A stretch of DNA of 64,000 bases from Cognatundibacterium griseum (GTDB taxonomy: Bacteria > Pseudomonadota > Gammaproteobacteria > Burkholderiales > Burkholderiaceae_D). The stretch covers positions 682,001 through 746,000 of the forward strand of contig NZ_JACOGC010000002.1 in assembly GCF_014284195.1 (NCBI RefSeq). Direction: 5' to 3'. The position numbers and the translations under genes were made by a program. Positions 35,899-48,842 of the stretch are shown here, piece by piece (the stretch's first letter is position 1; each line of letters opens with the position of its first letter). The notes beneath the pieces are model-generated. The model made no database searches, was not told the DNA's origin, and saw only the letters and a program-made list of their open reading frames with translations.

Positions 35899-38800
35899 GT
35901 GCGATTAACGTCTATTAAACTGTCGGGATTCAAATCATTTGTTGATCCCACCCATTTTCAGGTTCCTGGGCAACTGGTCGGCGTTGTTGGTCCCAATGGT
36001 TGTGGTAAGTCCAATATTATCGACGCGGTACGCTGGGTGCTGGGTGAGTCCAAGGCATCCGAATTGCGCGGTGAGTCGATGCAGGATGTTATTTTCAATG
36101 GTTCCACTCACAGAAAGCCGGCAGGGCGTTCTTCAGTAGAGTTGGTTTTTGATAACAGTCTGGGCAAGGCGGCCGGACAGTGGAGCCAGTATGCTGAAAT
36201 AGCCGTCAAGCGTACGCTCACACGTGATGGCACGTCGACCTATTACATCAATGGCCAGCCCGTAAGGCGGCGGGATATTCAGGACATCTTCCTCGGAACC
36301 GGGCTTGGGCCGCGTGCTTATGCGATTATTGGTCAGGGCATGATTTCCCGTATTATTGAAGCCCGGCCGGAAGAACTGCGAATTTTCCTGGAAGAGGCTG
36401 CCGGTGTTTCCCGCTATAAAGAACGTCGCCGCGAAACAGAAAACCGGATTCACGATACCCATGAAAACCTGGTCAGGGTCGAAGATATTTTGCGGGAACT
36501 GAATGCGAATCTGGAAAAGCTGGAAGCGCAGGCAGTGATTGCAAATAAATTTCATACGTTGCAGGCCGATCAGGAAGAAAAGCAAAAATTACTCTGGCTG
36601 TTACGCCGGAATGAAGCTGCCGGGGAACAGAAAAAACATTTTGCCGAGATAGAAAAGACTCAGCTGGATCTGGAAGAGCAGACTGCCAGGTTACGTCACG
36701 TCGAGCTGGAGCTGGAGCAGATGCGGCAGGCGCATTATGCCGTTGGCGACCGCCTGCATCAGGCGCAGGGACATTTGTACCAGACCAATGCTGAAATTGG
36801 CAGCCTGGAAGCGCAAATCAAATTTGTCATTGAATCGCGCAGCAGACTGCAATCCCAGCTGCATTCACTGACAGCGCAGCGGGATCAATGGCAGCGGCAA
36901 AGTCATCAGTTGCAGGACGACTTGTCCGAGGCCGAAATTCAGGTCGAAGAACTGGCGATGCGGGCGGAGCAGGCCAGCGAGACTGCGCAATCGCAGCAGG
37001 ATATCTTGCCTGAGATGGAGCAGCAATGGCGGGAGTGCCAGCTGAAAACTACTGAGTCGCGTGCCCGGATTATGCAAATGCAGCAGCAGATTGAACTGGA
37101 ATCTGCGCAACAGCGTAATGCATCAAACATCCTGAATAGTCTCGCTGCCCGCAAAGAAAGGTTGCAGCAGGAGCGGCAAGGTCTGGTGATGCCCGATTCG
37201 GTGCATCTGGATCATCTGTCCATTCAACTCGAAGAAAAAAAGCAGATGCTGGAAGAGCTGAATATGCAGCTCGATGAAGCGCAGGAACGGTTGCCTTTGC
37301 TGGATGATGAGAGGAAGCAGGCGCAACAGCAGGTCAATCAGGACGCTGCAGAACTGGCGCAGCTGGAGGCAAGGCTGCTTGCGCTGAAACAGCTGCAGGA
37401 GAAGGTGCAGTCTCAGGGGAAAGTACAGCCCTGGCTGGAAAAACACGAACTGGGCAATTTGCCTAAACTCTGGCAAAAATTACACATTGAGACTGGCTGG
37501 GAAACAGCGCTGGAAGCTGTATTGCGTGAGCGGACTACATCGCTTGAAATGTCCAGCCTGGATTGGGCAAAAGCTTTTTTTAATGACGCGCCGCCAGCCA
37601 AGCTGGCCGTATATAGTCCGCTGGTGAATGCAGAACCGGTCGCATCGCTCAATGGATTCAAACCTTTCTTTAGTCTGTTGCAACTGAATGAGCCCGGTAT
37701 TCGTGGTCTGATGCAGGACTGGCTGCACCAGATTTATGTCTCGGAGGATGTGACAACGGCTTTTGCCGGCCGACATCAGTTACCAGCCGGTGCGATGTTC
37801 GTCACACGCCAGGGACACATGATTTCCCGTTCCAGTGTCCGTTTTTATGCTTCAGATTCTGAGCAGGATGGTGTACTTGGCCGGCAGCAGGAGATTGAGA
37901 ACATTGGTAAGCAGTGCCGCGCCAGACAATTGCTGGCTGATGAGGCCAAAAATCGCGCCGTCCGGGCTGATGCCGGATACAGTCAGGCGTCCGTGCAATT
38001 GCAGGAATTGCGTCAGCGCGTTGCCGCGCTCACGCAGGCCACGCATGCATTGCAGATTGAATACATGAAGCTGGCTGAGGTTCAGGAGCGCTTCAATCAG
38101 CGCAGTACGCAGATTGATACGGATCTGGCAGAAATCATTGCTCAGGAGAGTGAGCAGCAACAGGCACGTGCGGCTTCTGAGCAGACATTTGAAATCCTGG
38201 ATGCCGAACTGGCTGAATTGCAGGAGGCGCACGAACAGGGACAAACGGTCTATCTGGAAAAAGAGCAGCAGTTAAATCAGGCACGTCAGCGGCTGCGTGA
38301 TCTGGAACTCGCGGCGCAAGAGGCTGCGTTTGCCGAAAAATCACATCGTCATAAAATGGACGAATTGCGGCGAAATATCGCCACGGCACTGGAGCAGTCG
38401 GCGCAGTTATTTGCCAGCATGGAACAGGGGCAGCTGGAACTAGAGTCGATGGATGACCAGACTGCTCAGGCAGGTTTGCAGGATTTGCTCGACAAAAGAA
38501 CTGAGCAGGAGCGGGCTCTGGCTGATGCGCGCCATGAGCTGGATCAGCTGTCGCAGCAATTGCGTCAGGCGGAAGATCATAAAACCCAGACCGAGCGCGG
38601 CCTGCAGCCACAGCGTGACCGTATCGTCGAATTACAGTTGAAAGAGCAGGCAGCCCGTCTGGCGCAGGAGCAGTATGATGAGCAGCTGCGTAATTTTGAC
38701 GTGGATGAGCAGACTTTATCCGATAAGTTACATCCGGATCTGAAGCCTGCGTATCTGCAGGGGGAAGTCACCCGGCTATCGAATGCGATTACCGCTCTTG

Positions 38801-39423
38801 GCGCTGTGAATATGGCTGCGCTGGAAGAGTTGGCGCAGGCAAAAGAACGGAAAAATTTCCTCGATGCGCAGCATGCTGATCTGACTGAAGCAATCACCAC
38901 CCTGCAGGATGCCATTCAGAAAATCGATATCGAAACCCGGGAATTGTTGCAGGACACCTTTGATAAGGTGAATCACCATTTTGCTGAGCTGTTCCCGGTA
39001 CTGTTCGGCGGAGGGCAGGCGAAACTGATCATGACTGGTGACGAGATCCTGGATTCTGGCGTGCAGGTCATGGCGCAGCCGCCAGGAAAGAAGAATGCCA
39101 CAATTCATTTGCTGTCCGGCGGCGAAAAAGCGCTGACGGCAACGGCGCTGGTATTTTCTATGTTCCAGCTGAATCCGGCACCGTTCTGTTTGCTCGATGA
39201 GGTGGACGCCCCTCTGGATGACTCAAACACCGAACGTTTCTGTAATATGGTGAAACAGATGTCATCCAACACACAGTTTTTATTTATCTCCCATAACAAG
39301 ATTGCGATGGAAATGGCGCAGCAGCTGATCGGCGTGACCATGCAAGAGCAGGGAGTTTCCCGTATTGTGGCGGTGGATATGGAATCTGCCGTCAATTTTG
39401 CTACTGAGGTTCAAGCAGCATGA
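35899..39423 (+). CDS. smc: Chromosome partition protein Smc
   Basis: A 1174-residue SMC ATPase. Walker A GPNGCGKSNII is at about residues 32-42. Long coiled coils (about 170-500 and 660-1000) flank a hinge near 510-640. The C-terminal head holds the signature LLSGGEKALTATALVF and Walker B FCLLDEVDAPLDD. It forms the bacterial condensin with ScpA/ScpB and organises the nucleoid. The start is a GTG at 35899 giving MRLTSIKLSGFKSF, the invariant N-terminus, with no strong binding site. zipA overlaps its end (ATGA), so they are coupled. Length is normal. Confidence 0.97.
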   Translation: MRLTSIKLSGFKSFVDPTHFQVPGQLVGVVGPNGCGKSNIIDAVRWVLGESKASELRGESMQDVIFNGSTHRKPAGRSSVELVFDNSLGKAAGQWSQYAEIAVKRTLTRDGTSTYYINGQPVRRRDIQDIFLGTGLGPRAYAIIGQGMISRIIEARPEELRIFLEEAAGVSRYKERRRETENRIHDTHENLVRVEDILRELNANLEKLEAQAVIANKFHTLQADQEEKQKLLWLLRRNEAAGEQKKHFAEIEKTQLDLEEQTARLRHVELELEQMRQAHYAVGDRLHQAQGHLYQTNAEIGSLEAQIKFVIESRSRLQSQLHSLTAQRDQWQRQSHQLQDDLSEAEIQVEELAMRAEQASETAQSQQDILPEMEQQWRECQLKTTESRARIMQMQQQIELESAQQRNASNILNSLAARKERLQQERQGLVMPDSVHLDHLSIQLEEKKQMLEELNMQLDEAQERLPLLDDERKQAQQQVNQDAAELAQLEARLLALKQLQEKVQSQGKVQPWLEKHELGNLPKLWQKLHIETGWETALEAVLRERTTSLEMSSLDWAKAFFNDAPPAKLAVYSPLVNAEPVASLNGFKPFFSLLQLNEPGIRGLMQDWLHQIYVSEDVTTAFAGRHQLPAGAMFVTRQGHMISRSSVRFYASDSEQDGVLGRQQEIENIGKQCRARQLLADEAKNRAVRADAGYSQASVQLQELRQRVAALTQATHALQIEYMKLAEVQERFNQRSTQIDTDLAEIIAQESEQQQARAASEQTFEILDAELAELQEAHEQGQTVYLEKEQQLNQARQRLRDLELAAQEAAFAEKSHRHKMDELRRNIATALEQSAQLFASMEQGQLELESMDDQTAQAGLQDLLDKRTEQERALADARHELDQLSQQLRQAEDHKTQTERGLQPQRDRIVELQLKEQAARLAQEQYDEQLRNFDVDEQTLSDKLHPDLKPAYLQGEVTRLSNAITALGAVNMAALEELAQAKERKNFLDAQHADLTEAITTLQDAIQKIDIETRELLQDTFDKVNHHFAELFPVLFGGGQAKLIMTGDEILDSGVQVMAQPPGKKNATIHLLSGGEKALTATALVFSMFQLNPAPFCLLDEVDAPLDDSNTERFCNMVKQMSSNTQFLFISHNKIAMEMAQQLIGVTMQEQGVSRIVAVDMESAVNFATEVQAA

Positions 39424-40520
39424 CAGATCTACAATTAAGTTTATTGGCAGTCAGTGGTACTTTGGTTGTCGGCGTATTTATTTTCAATAAATGGCAGGAA
39501 TATAAAGCAAAGAAAACCGTTGAAAATGCATTTGGCGACGGACATGATGATGTCCTGCTGAATCCGGCGCAACCGGATGATGCCATTCCTTTGCAGCGTC
39601 AGGAACCGGTGTTTTCCAGTGATGAGATCATCAGCATCGAGCCAGTCGAGGTTGCACTCTCCGGGGAGGATAGCGTGCTGCCGGCAGTGGCCGAGGCGGT
39701 AACTGGTGTGGTGCAGCAACCGGAAAAAGAGTTGCCGGTGGACGAACTGATCGATTGTGTGATTCCGCTGGAGTTCGATGTTCCGGTACGTGGCGAAAAG
39801 ATTCTGGCTGAAATTTCGGAATTAAAATATGTCGGTAAAAAGCCTGTCCATTTCATCGGGCAGAGTCATGCCGGTGAGCGCGATGTGATTGCCACCGGGG
39901 GGGCTTACACCACTTTGTTTGCCGGTATTCAGATGGTCAGCCGCAGCGGTCCGCTCACGGAACTGGAGTATTCCGAATTCGTCATGAAATTACGTGCGAT
40001 TGCCGATAATCTGAATGCGCATCCTGATATTCCGGATATGAACAGCGTGATCAGCAATGCGCGGGAACTGCACCAGTTCGTTGCCGAGCATGATGCCCAG
40101 TTAAGCCTCAGCATTGCTGCCAACGGCACCACCTGGGCATTGCATACACTGTTGCCGGCATTGGAAAAACTCGGTTTCGATCAGCGTCCGGATGGCCGCC
40201 TGATGATGCCTGACGGTGATGGCGGCAGTTTGTTCACTTTATCAACCAATGTCGGTGTCAGCGAAACGGTGACATCGCGCCTGACCCTGTTGCTTGACGT
40301 TCCTTGCGTGGCACCATCCCGCGATGGTTTCGGTGCGATGGCGGCGTGCGCAAAGTCGCTGGCGACCCGTCTGAACGGCGCGATTGTGGATGATGGCAAT
40401 CAGTTGATTTCCAAGGCGGCGATTGATGAAATTGCCGGACAGGTCAATGAGTTTTACACCGCGATGGCAGAGGCCCGGATTCCTGCCGGCTCTATGCGCG
40501 CTCAGCGCCTGTTCAGCTGA
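39420..40520 (+). CDS. zipA: Cell division protein ZipA (FtsZ-binding)
   Basis: A 366-residue membrane protein. A short N-terminal hydrophobic anchor (about residues 5-22) is followed by a basic stretch, a variable acidic/Pro linker (about 40-130), and a C-terminal domain of about 230 residues resembling the ZipA FtsZ-binding fold (GPLTELEYSEFVMKLRAIAD, then GFGAMAACAKSLATRLNGAI). Overall similarity to E. coli ZipA is weak, but place and architecture fit: smc-zipA-ligA is the usual order in beta- and gammaproteobacteria. It tethers FtsZ to the inner membrane at the septum. Its ATG overlaps the smc stop. Confidence 0.88.
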   Translation: MTDLQLSLLAVSGTLVVGVFIFNKWQEYKAKKTVENAFGDGHDDVLLNPAQPDDAIPLQRQEPVFSSDEIISIEPVEVALSGEDSVLPAVAEAVTGVVQQPEKELPVDELIDCVIPLEFDVPVRGEKILAEISELKYVGKKPVHFIGQSHAGERDVIATGGAYTTLFAGIQMVSRSGPLTELEYSEFVMKLRAIADNLNAHPDIPDMNSVISNARELHQFVAEHDAQLSLSIAANGTTWALHTLLPALEKLGFDQRPDGRLMMPDGDGGSLFTLSTNVGVSETVTSRLTLLLDVPCVAPSRDGFGAMAACAKSLATRLNGAIVDDGNQLISKAAIDEIAGQVNEFYTAMAEARIPAGSMRAQRLFS

Positions 40521-40532
40521 TTGTCTGCCTGA

Positions 40533-42923
<2,391 letters not shown>

Positions 42924-42924
42924 A

Positions 42925-43800
42925 ATGAGAAAGATTAAAAAAGCCGTATTCCCGGTCGCGGGTCTGGGTAGCCGGTTCTTGCCTGCCACGAAAGCACAGC
43001 CAAAAGAAATGCTGCCGATCGTGGACAAGCCATTGATTCAGTATGCGGTGGAAGAAGCTGTCGAGGCTGGTATCACCGAGATGGTTTTCATCACCGGCCG
43101 TAACAAACGCGCGATCGAAGATCATTTTGATAAAGCCTATGAACTGGAGAGCGAGCTGGAAGCAGCGGGTAAGGAAGCGCTGCTGGATCTGGTGCGTAAT
43201 GTGATTCCTAAAAATATCAACTGCATTTATATCCGGCAGCCCGCGGCTCTGGGTCTGGGGCATGCAGTGTTGTGCGCCCGGCCTGTGATTGGCGATGATC
43301 CGTTTGCGGTACTGCTGGCGGACGATCTGATGGATGCCGATCCGGGACAACCATCCGTGATGGCGCAGATGGCGCAGCAATACGAGCAGGAGGGCGGCAG
43401 TATTATCGCGGTGCAGGATGTGCCGCGTGAATTTACCCGCCAGTACGGCATCGTCAGCGGCACGCCTTATAAAGACCGGCTGGAACGCATGCAGGGGATT
43501 GTTGAAAAACCGATGCCGGATGTGGCACCGTCCACGCTGGCGGTGGTGGGACGCTATATTTTATCCGGCCGGATTTTTTCCTATCTCGAAAATCTGGGCA
43601 AAGGCTCCGGAGGAGAAATTCAACTGACCGATGGTATTGCTGCCATGCTGAAAGATTTTCCGGTTTATGCTTACCGCCCATCTGCGACCCGTTATGACTG
43701 CGGTTCCAAGCTGGGGTATCTGAAGGCCAGTGTGGCTCTGGGCCTGAAGCACAAGGAAACCAGCGTTGAATTCGCTGAATTTCTGAAAAATATTAAATAA
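42925..43800 (+). CDS. galU: UTP-glucose-1-phosphate uridylyltransferase
   Basis: A 291-residue nucleotidyltransferase making UDP-glucose. The sugar-nucleotide signature [20 protein letters not shown] is at residues 12-31, followed by [21 protein letters not shown] (metal Asp), IVEKPMP and [12 protein letters not shown]-glucose feeds LPS, exopolysaccharide and trehalose synthesis. The start is one base after the ligA stop, and CCAGGAGCTGAA just before the ATG supplies a binding site. A terminator follows, so it ends the smc-zipA-ligA-galU unit. Confidence 0.97.
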   Translation: MRKIKKAVFPVAGLGSRFLPATKAQPKEMLPIVDKPLIQYAVEEAVEAGITEMVFITGRNKRAIEDHFDKAYELESELEAAGKEALLDLVRNVIPKNINCIYIRQPAALGLGHAVLCARPVIGDDPFAVLLADDLMDADPGQPSVMAQMAQQYEQEGGSIIAVQDVPREFTRQYGIVSGTPYKDRLERMQGIVEKPMPDVAPSTLAVVGRYILSGRIFSYLENLGKGSGGEIQLTDGIAAMLKDFPVYAYRPSATRYDCGSKLGYLKASVALGLKHKETSVEFAEFLKNIK

Positions 43801-43845
43801 GGCTTTATCCGGAATCCGGACCTGCCTGTTTTTAAAAATGTACTG

Positions 43846-43873
43846 ACGGCCTGAGTTTTCGGGCCGTTTTTTT
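43846..43873 (+). terminator. Rho-independent terminator after galU
   Basis: ACGGCC (43846-43851) pairs with GGCCGT (43862-43867) and runs into seven Ts. It lies 46 bases past the galU stop. Confidence 0.8.
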
Positions 43874-43949
43874 ACGTATCATTGGGCTGTGCAGTGTATG
43901 CTGATGGTGCTGAATTAATCTGACTGTCGGGCCAGAAAAGGTGAGGGAA

Positions 43950-44483
43950 ATGATTCATCCAATTTTAAAGATGGGTGATCCGCGCTTGCTGCGGATTGCC
44001 GAGCCGGTCACCGAGTTCAATACCCCGGCCTTGCATGAGCTGATCAGCGATATGTTTGACACGATGCGGGCAGCCAATGGCGCAGGACTGGCGGCACCGC
44101 AAATCGGCGTTAATCTGCGGCTGGTGATTTTTGGTTTTCAATCCAACTCCCGTTATCCGGATGCGCCGGTGGTGCCGGAAACGGTATTAATCAATCCGGT
44201 GCTGACACCACTTTCGGATGCCACGGATGACGCATGGGAGGGCTGTTTGTCTGTGCCCGGTATGCGGGGGCTGGTGCCGCGCTGGTCGGCCTTGCATTAT
44301 GCGGGCATGGATCAGTTCGGCAATTCCTTGAGTCGCGAAGTGGATGGCTTTCACGCGCGGGTCGTGCAGCATGAATGCGATCATCTGGATGGCATTTTGT
44401 ACCCGCGGCGTATCCGGGACCTGACCCAGTTCGGGTTTACTGAAATCCTGTTTCCCGAATTAGATCCTGCCATGGACGACTGA
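43950..44483 (+). CDS. def: Peptide deformylase
   Basis: A 177-residue metalloenzyme that removes formyl groups from nascent proteins. All three motifs are present: [20 protein letters not shown] (metal Cys), and QHECDHLDG (two metal His and catalytic Glu). AGGTGAGGG lies just upstream of the ATG at 43950. A GTG at 43941 is in frame but sits in that binding site. It is a single gene here, apart from fmt, so it may be a second deformylase copy. Length and motifs are those of an active type I/III enzyme. Confidence 0.95.
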   Translation: MIHPILKMGDPRLLRIAEPVTEFNTPALHELISDMFDTMRAANGAGLAAPQIGVNLRLVIFGFQSNSRYPDAPVVPETVLINPVLTPLSDATDDAWEGCLSVPGMRGLVPRWSALHYAGMDQFGNSLSREVDGFHARVVQHECDHLDGILYPRRIRDLTQFGFTEILFPELDPAMDD

Positions 44484-44555
44484 GCATCTGATGCCGGTTG
44501 CGCCTGCAATGCTTGGTTGTTTGCTATGTATGAATTTGCTCAGTTATTACTAATT

Positions 44556-44588
44556 CCTGAAACATACTCCTGGGGAGTATGTTTCAGG
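44556..44588. repeat. Perfect 15-bp inverted repeat between convergent genes
   Basis: CCTGAAACATACTCC (44556-44570) and GGAGTATGTTTCAGG (44574-44588) are exact inverse copies around TGG. It lies between def (+) and the pseudouridine synthase gene (-). No U-tract is seen on either strand. It is likely a two-way 3'-end hairpin or an operator. Confidence 0.75.
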
Positions 44589-44650
44589 GGCGTTATTTAA
44601 TGCAGGGAACAGGGCAGTTTTTCTGAAAATCAGGGGGAGTATGCGTGAAA

Positions 44651-45397
44651 TTAAAATTGCTCATCATCCCGCAGATAACGCCATTGCCCTTCTGGTAATT
44701 TACCCAGTTTGACTTTGCCGATGCGAACGCGTTTAAGTCCGATGACTTTCAATCCTACGAGTTCGCACATGCGGCGGATCTGGCGTTTTTTCCCTTCCCG
44801 CAGAATGAAGTTGAGCTGATCTTCATTTTGCCAGGTCACTCTGGCGGGCAGCAGTTTTTTACCGTCCAGGCTCAGACCGTGGTTTAAGCGACGCAGATCG
44901 GCATCCGGCAGGCGTCCCGGTTTGCTGTAGGCAACCCGCACCAGATATTCCTTTTCGACGGAAGTCGTTTCGCCTATCAGGTGCTTCGCTATGCGTCCAT
45001 CCTGCGTCAATACCAATAACCCCACCGAGTCGATATCCAGGCGGCCGGCCGGCACCAGACTGCGCAACTGGGTCGGGTGAAATGTCGTCTGTACCTTGTC
45101 TTCCGGCCAGCGGTTTTCCGGCTTTACCAGCGCTATGGCTGGTGTATAACCGTCTTCCGCCTGACCACTGACATAACCGACTGGCTTGTTGATCAGTATG
45201 GTCACGCGCTTTGACTGCTCTGCAGCAGCCTGGCGCTCGACGCTGACGCGCTGATGTGGAAGTACCTTGCTGCCCAGTTCGGCAACAATTTTTCCATCCA
45301 CACGTACCCAGCCACGGGCAATCCACTCATCTGCTTCACGGCGCGAACATAATCCGAGTTCGGACATGCGTTTTGAAAGTCGTACTAATTCTGTCAT
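44651..45397 (-). CDS. Ribosomal RNA pseudouridine synthase (RluF/RsuA family)
   Basis: A 248-residue RsuA/RluB/E/F-type enzyme. An N-terminal S4 RNA-binding domain (residues 3-60: [20 protein letters not shown]) precedes the catalytic domain. [11 protein letters not shown] and [18 protein letters not shown] carry the catalytic Asp, and [17 protein letters not shown] is the hallmark C-terminal motif. It resembles RluF most (late [10 protein letters not shown] as in RluF GEWRDLTDDE), but the target uridine is not proven. Inside the cell it acts on rRNA. Next upstream gene in the same direction is glnD (68-base gap). Confidence 0.9.
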   Translation of the reverse strand: MTELVRLSKRMSELGLCSRREADEWIARGWVRVDGKIVAELGSKVLPHQRVSVERQAAAEQSKRVTILINKPVGYVSGQAEDGYTPAIALVKPENRWPEDKVQTTFHPTQLRSLVPAGRLDIDSVGLLVLTQDGRIAKHLIGETTSVEKEYLVRVAYSKPGRLPDADLRRLNHGLSLDGKKLLPARVTWQNEDQLNFILREGKKRQIRRMCELVGLKVIGLKRVRIGKVKLGKLPEGQWRYLRDDEQF

Positions 45398-45465
45398 AAG
45401 AAAATAAAAGCATCAGCGCCGTAAAGCGGCGCCGGGGTGACGATAAAATTGAAATGATGCGTTGT

Positions 45466-48021
45466 TTACCCGACGCGCAAGGCTTCCAGTAATTCAGTTT
45501 CAAACTGTATCTGAGTCCTTGCACCTTGCAGGGCGGCGCCATCCACGATGAAAACATCCTCCACACGTTCGCCAAGAGTCATGACTTTGGCGGTATGCAG
45601 ATTGATTTTATATTTGGTCAGTACCGTCGCAATCGCATACAGCAAACCGTTTCTGTCGTTGGCAGAGATTGAGAGCAGATAATACTGCCCCCTTTCATCG
45701 GGGCGTAAATCCACCGTAGGCACAATCGGGAAGCTGCGCGACATGCGCGACAAGCGTCCGCAATTCGGCGGGGACAGTGGTGTCTGCTGCGCCAGGACTT
45801 CGCTCAGTTCGTGCTCAATCAGATTGATGATGTCCCGGTACTGATGAGCGAATGTCGGCTCGGTCACCATGAATGTATCAAGCGCATAGCCATTTTTGGT
45901 GGTGTAAATTTTGGCATCCAGAATACCGAAATTCTTGCCGTCAAAATAGTTGCAGATGCGTGCAAACAGATCCGGCTGGTCTTTCACATAGACCGTGACT
46001 TGCAGACCCTCACCAATCGGTGCAAGACGGCATTTGACAACCGGCGTCGGGTGGCTGATCTTGTCATGCAGGACCCTTGTTTGCCAGGCGATATCCGAGG
46101 CATCGTGACGCAGGAAGTAAGAGACATCCAGTTGTTCCCACAGGCGTTCATGCGCATCGGGGCTGATGCCGGCCAGTCGCAATGCTTTGAGCGCCTCTTC
46201 CTGGCGGTTTTTCAGTTCCCGGTCTTTGGAAGGCGCTTCACCGCCGAGCACTCTGAGCGTCATGCGGTATAAGTCTTCGAGCAGTTTGCCTTTCCACGCA
46301 TTCCAGACTTTGGGGCTCGTGCCGCGAATATCGGAAACTGTCAGCAGGTACAGGGCAGTCAGATGACGTTCATCTTTCACCAGTGCGGCGAAATTTCTGA
46401 CGACATCCGGATCGGATAAATCCTGTTTCTGTGCCACATGCGACATGGTCAGATGGTTTTTAACGAGAAACACCACCAGTTCGGTATTCGCTTTCGTCAA
46501 GCCGTGGTCATAGCAGAATTTTTTGGCGTCGGTCATACCGAGTACTGAATGATCGCCTCCGCGCCCTTTGGCGATATCATGAAACAACGCCGCAATATAC
46601 AACACCCAGGGCTGGTTGAAGTTTGCCATCAGTTGGCTGCAAAACGGGTATTCGTGCGCATGCTCTGCCATCGTGAAGCGGCGCAGGTTGCGTACGACCA
46701 TCAGGATGTGCTGATCAACTGTGTAGGCATGAAACAGATCGTGCTGCATTTGCCCGATAATGCGACGGAAATTTGGCAGATACCTTCCCAGAATGCTCAT
46801 CTGGTTCATTCGGCGCAGCGCATGGGTAATCCCTTGCGGCGACTGCAGTATCTGTAAAAACAGGGCACGGTTAAAAATATCGTGCCGGAATTCTGCATCC
46901 ATCAGCAGACGGGCATGCCACATGGCGCGCAGGGTCCGCGCTGTCATGCCTTTCAATTCGCTATGTTTGGCGAGGACCAGAAATACCTCCAGCAAAGCTG
47001 AAGGTGCAGACTCGAATGTGTCGTCGCGCGCAATATCAATAAAGCCATTCACTTCATTGAAATGTTCATTGATCGGCCGCGGGACGGAGGGTTGCGGAAA
47101 CAAGACCGCTTCAATGTTTTGCAGCAAAATCTGGTTCAGCTGGGTGACTGCTTTGGCTGCCCAGTAATAACGTTGCATCAGATATTCGCTGGCACGGCGC
47201 GAATCGGTGGTTTTAAAACCATAAGATTCGGCAATTGGTGTCTGCACGTCAAAAATCAGGCGGTCCTCACGCCGGCCGGCATGGGCATGCAGGCGGATGC
47301 GGATGTCTTTGAAAGCCCGTTCGTTGCGTTTTAACTGACGTGCCTCGGTATCTGTAATCAGCCCGCGGCCAGCCAGCTCAGCCCACGAATTGCCCAGGTT
47401 GGCTGCCTTTGCCACCCATAAAATAACCTGCAGATCGCGCAGACCGCCCGGGCTTTCCTTGCAGTTGGGTTCGAGGCTGTAGGGGGTGTCTTCGTATTTG
47501 ACATGACGCTGCTGTAATTCGAGCAGCTTTTCCTGGAAAAATTTTTGCGGATTCATTGCTTCCGCATAGCGCTGCTGCAGTTCCCAGAATAATTTCCGGC
47601 TGCCAGTGATGAGGCGGGCTTCCAGCAGGCTGGTCTGTACGGTGATGTCTGCAGCAGATTCTTGCAGACATTCATCCACGGTGCGGATGCTGTGCCCGAT
47701 ATCCAGGCCGATGTCCCAGAACAGCTGCACCAGATTTTCCAGCTTGTCTCTCAGCGCTGCATCCGGAGCCTGACTGAGCAGTATCAGGACATCGACATCC
47801 GAATGCGGGAATAATTCCCCCCGGCCATAACCGCCGACTGCAATCAGGGAGCAGTCCTTCGGCATCTGAAAATGCTTCCAGATTCTGTCCAGCATGTGAT
47901 CCACATTACGGCACAGGTCATGCAGCAATTTTTCTGCTTTGCGACTGTCGCTGTAATTATCAATCACAGCGGCCTGTGCTTTTTTAATGTCTTCTTTGAA
48001 GGCGAGCGCCGGTGAAAGCAT
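45466..48021 (-). CDS. glnD: [Protein-PII] uridylyltransferase / uridylyl-removing enzyme
   Basis: An 851-residue bifunctional nitrogen sensor. The nucleotidyltransferase site is GGYGRGELFPHSDVDVL near residues 63-79. The HD hydrolase domain carries HDIAKGRGGDHS at about 480. Two ACT domains follow (about 680-760 and 790-851) that bind glutamine. It uridylylates PII (GlnB/GlnK) when glutamine is low and removes UMP when it is high. Length agrees with E. coli GlnD (890). It follows map by 11 bases on the minus strand, the same map-glnD order as in E. coli. Confidence 0.97.
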   Translation of the reverse strand: MLSPALAFKEDIKKAQAAVIDNYSDSRKAEKLLHDLCRNVDHMLDRIWKHFQMPKDCSLIAVGGYGRGELFPHSDVDVLILLSQAPDAALRDKLENLVQLFWDIGLDIGHSIRTVDECLQESAADITVQTSLLEARLITGSRKLFWELQQRYAEAMNPQKFFQEKLLELQQRHVKYEDTPYSLEPNCKESPGGLRDLQVILWVAKAANLGNSWAELAGRGLITDTEARQLKRNERAFKDIRIRLHAHAGRREDRLIFDVQTPIAESYGFKTTDSRRASEYLMQRYYWAAKAVTQLNQILLQNIEAVLFPQPSVPRPINEHFNEVNGFIDIARDDTFESAPSALLEVFLVLAKHSELKGMTARTLRAMWHARLLMDAEFRHDIFNRALFLQILQSPQGITHALRRMNQMSILGRYLPNFRRIIGQMQHDLFHAYTVDQHILMVVRNLRRFTMAEHAHEYPFCSQLMANFNQPWVLYIAALFHDIAKGRGGDHSVLGMTDAKKFCYDHGLTKANTELVVFLVKNHLTMSHVAQKQDLSDPDVVRNFAALVKDERHLTALYLLTVSDIRGTSPKVWNAWKGKLLEDLYRMTLRVLGGEAPSKDRELKNRQEEALKALRLAGISPDAHERLWEQLDVSYFLRHDASDIAWQTRVLHDKISHPTPVVKCRLAPIGEGLQVTVYVKDQPDLFARICNYFDGKNFGILDAKIYTTKNGYALDTFMVTEPTFAHQYRDIINLIEHELSEVLAQQTPLSPPNCGRLSRMSRSFPIVPTVDLRPDERGQYYLLSISANDRNGLLYAIATVLTKYKINLHTAKVMTLGERVEDVFIVDGAALQGARTQIQFETELLEALRVG

Positions 48022-48032
48022 TATTCTTTGCC

Positions 48033-48842
48033 TTATGCAAGCTTGATGAAGTCAGGAATTGGCGGATAACCTGCTGATAATGTCAGAACTTCAAAACCGG
48101 TTTCAGTGACCAGTACGGTATGCTCCCATTGCGCTGACAGGCTGCGGTCTTTGGTGCGGATCGTCCAGCCGTCACCCATTTCGCGGATTTCACGACGTCC
48201 GGCGTTGATCATCGGCTCAACGGTGAAAATCATGCCAGCCTCCAGTTTCTCCATCGTGCCGGGTTTTCCATAGTGCATAACCTGTGGCGCCTCGTGGAAA
48301 ATTTTACCGATTCCATGGCCGCAAAATTCGCGTACGACGCTGTAACCTGCTTTTTCCGCATGCTGCTGAATGACATATCCGATATCGCCGAGATGAGCGC
48401 CCGGCTTGATTTTGGATATGCCCAGCCACATGCACTCATAAGTGATCTCACTCAGACGCTTGGTCATGATGGATGGCTCGCCGAGCAAAAACATTCTGCT
48501 GGTATCGCCGTGATAACCATTCTTGATAATCGTGATATCCAGATTCACCGAATCGCCGCTTTTCAGCACTCTGTCGCCAGGAATGCCGTGGCAAATGACG
48601 TCATTCACGGACGTGCAGATGGCTTTGGGGTAAGGAGTATAGCCGGGCGGGCAATAGTTCAGCGGCGCAGGGATGCTGCCCTGAACATTGACCATGTATT
48701 CATGGCACAGGCGATCGAGTTCGCCAGTCGTGACGCCGACCTGTACAAAGGGGGTGATGTAATCGAGAACTTCGGAGGCCAGGCGGCCGGCAATACGCAT
48801 TCCTGCAATATCTTCTGCGGTTTTAATTGAGATAGATTCCAT
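48033..48842 (-). CDS. map: Methionine aminopeptidase type I
   Basis: A 269-residue dinuclear metallopeptidase that trims the initiator methionine. Metal and substrate residues appear in NLDITIIKNGYHGDTSRMF (Asp, Asp), REFCGHGIGKIFHEAPQVMH (His), FTVEPMIN (Glu) and QWEHTVLVTETG (Glu). It is divergent from rpsB with a 317-base gap, exactly the map/rpsB arrangement known from many proteobacteria. It heads a map-glnD unit. ATG at 48842 begins MESISIKTAEDIAGMR, the expected N-terminus. Confidence 0.97.
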   Translation of the reverse strand: MESISIKTAEDIAGMRIAGRLASEVLDYITPFVQVGVTTGELDRLCHEYMVNVQGSIPAPLNYCPPGYTPYPKAICTSVNDVICHGIPGDRVLKSGDSVNLDITIIKNGYHGDTSRMFLLGEPSIMTKRLSEITYECMWLGISKIKPGAHLGDIGYVIQQHAEKAGYSVVREFCGHGIGKIFHEAPQVMHYGKPGTMEKLEAGMIFTVEPMINAGRREIREMGDGWTIRTKDRSLSAQWEHTVLVTETGFEVLTLSAGYPPIPDFIKLA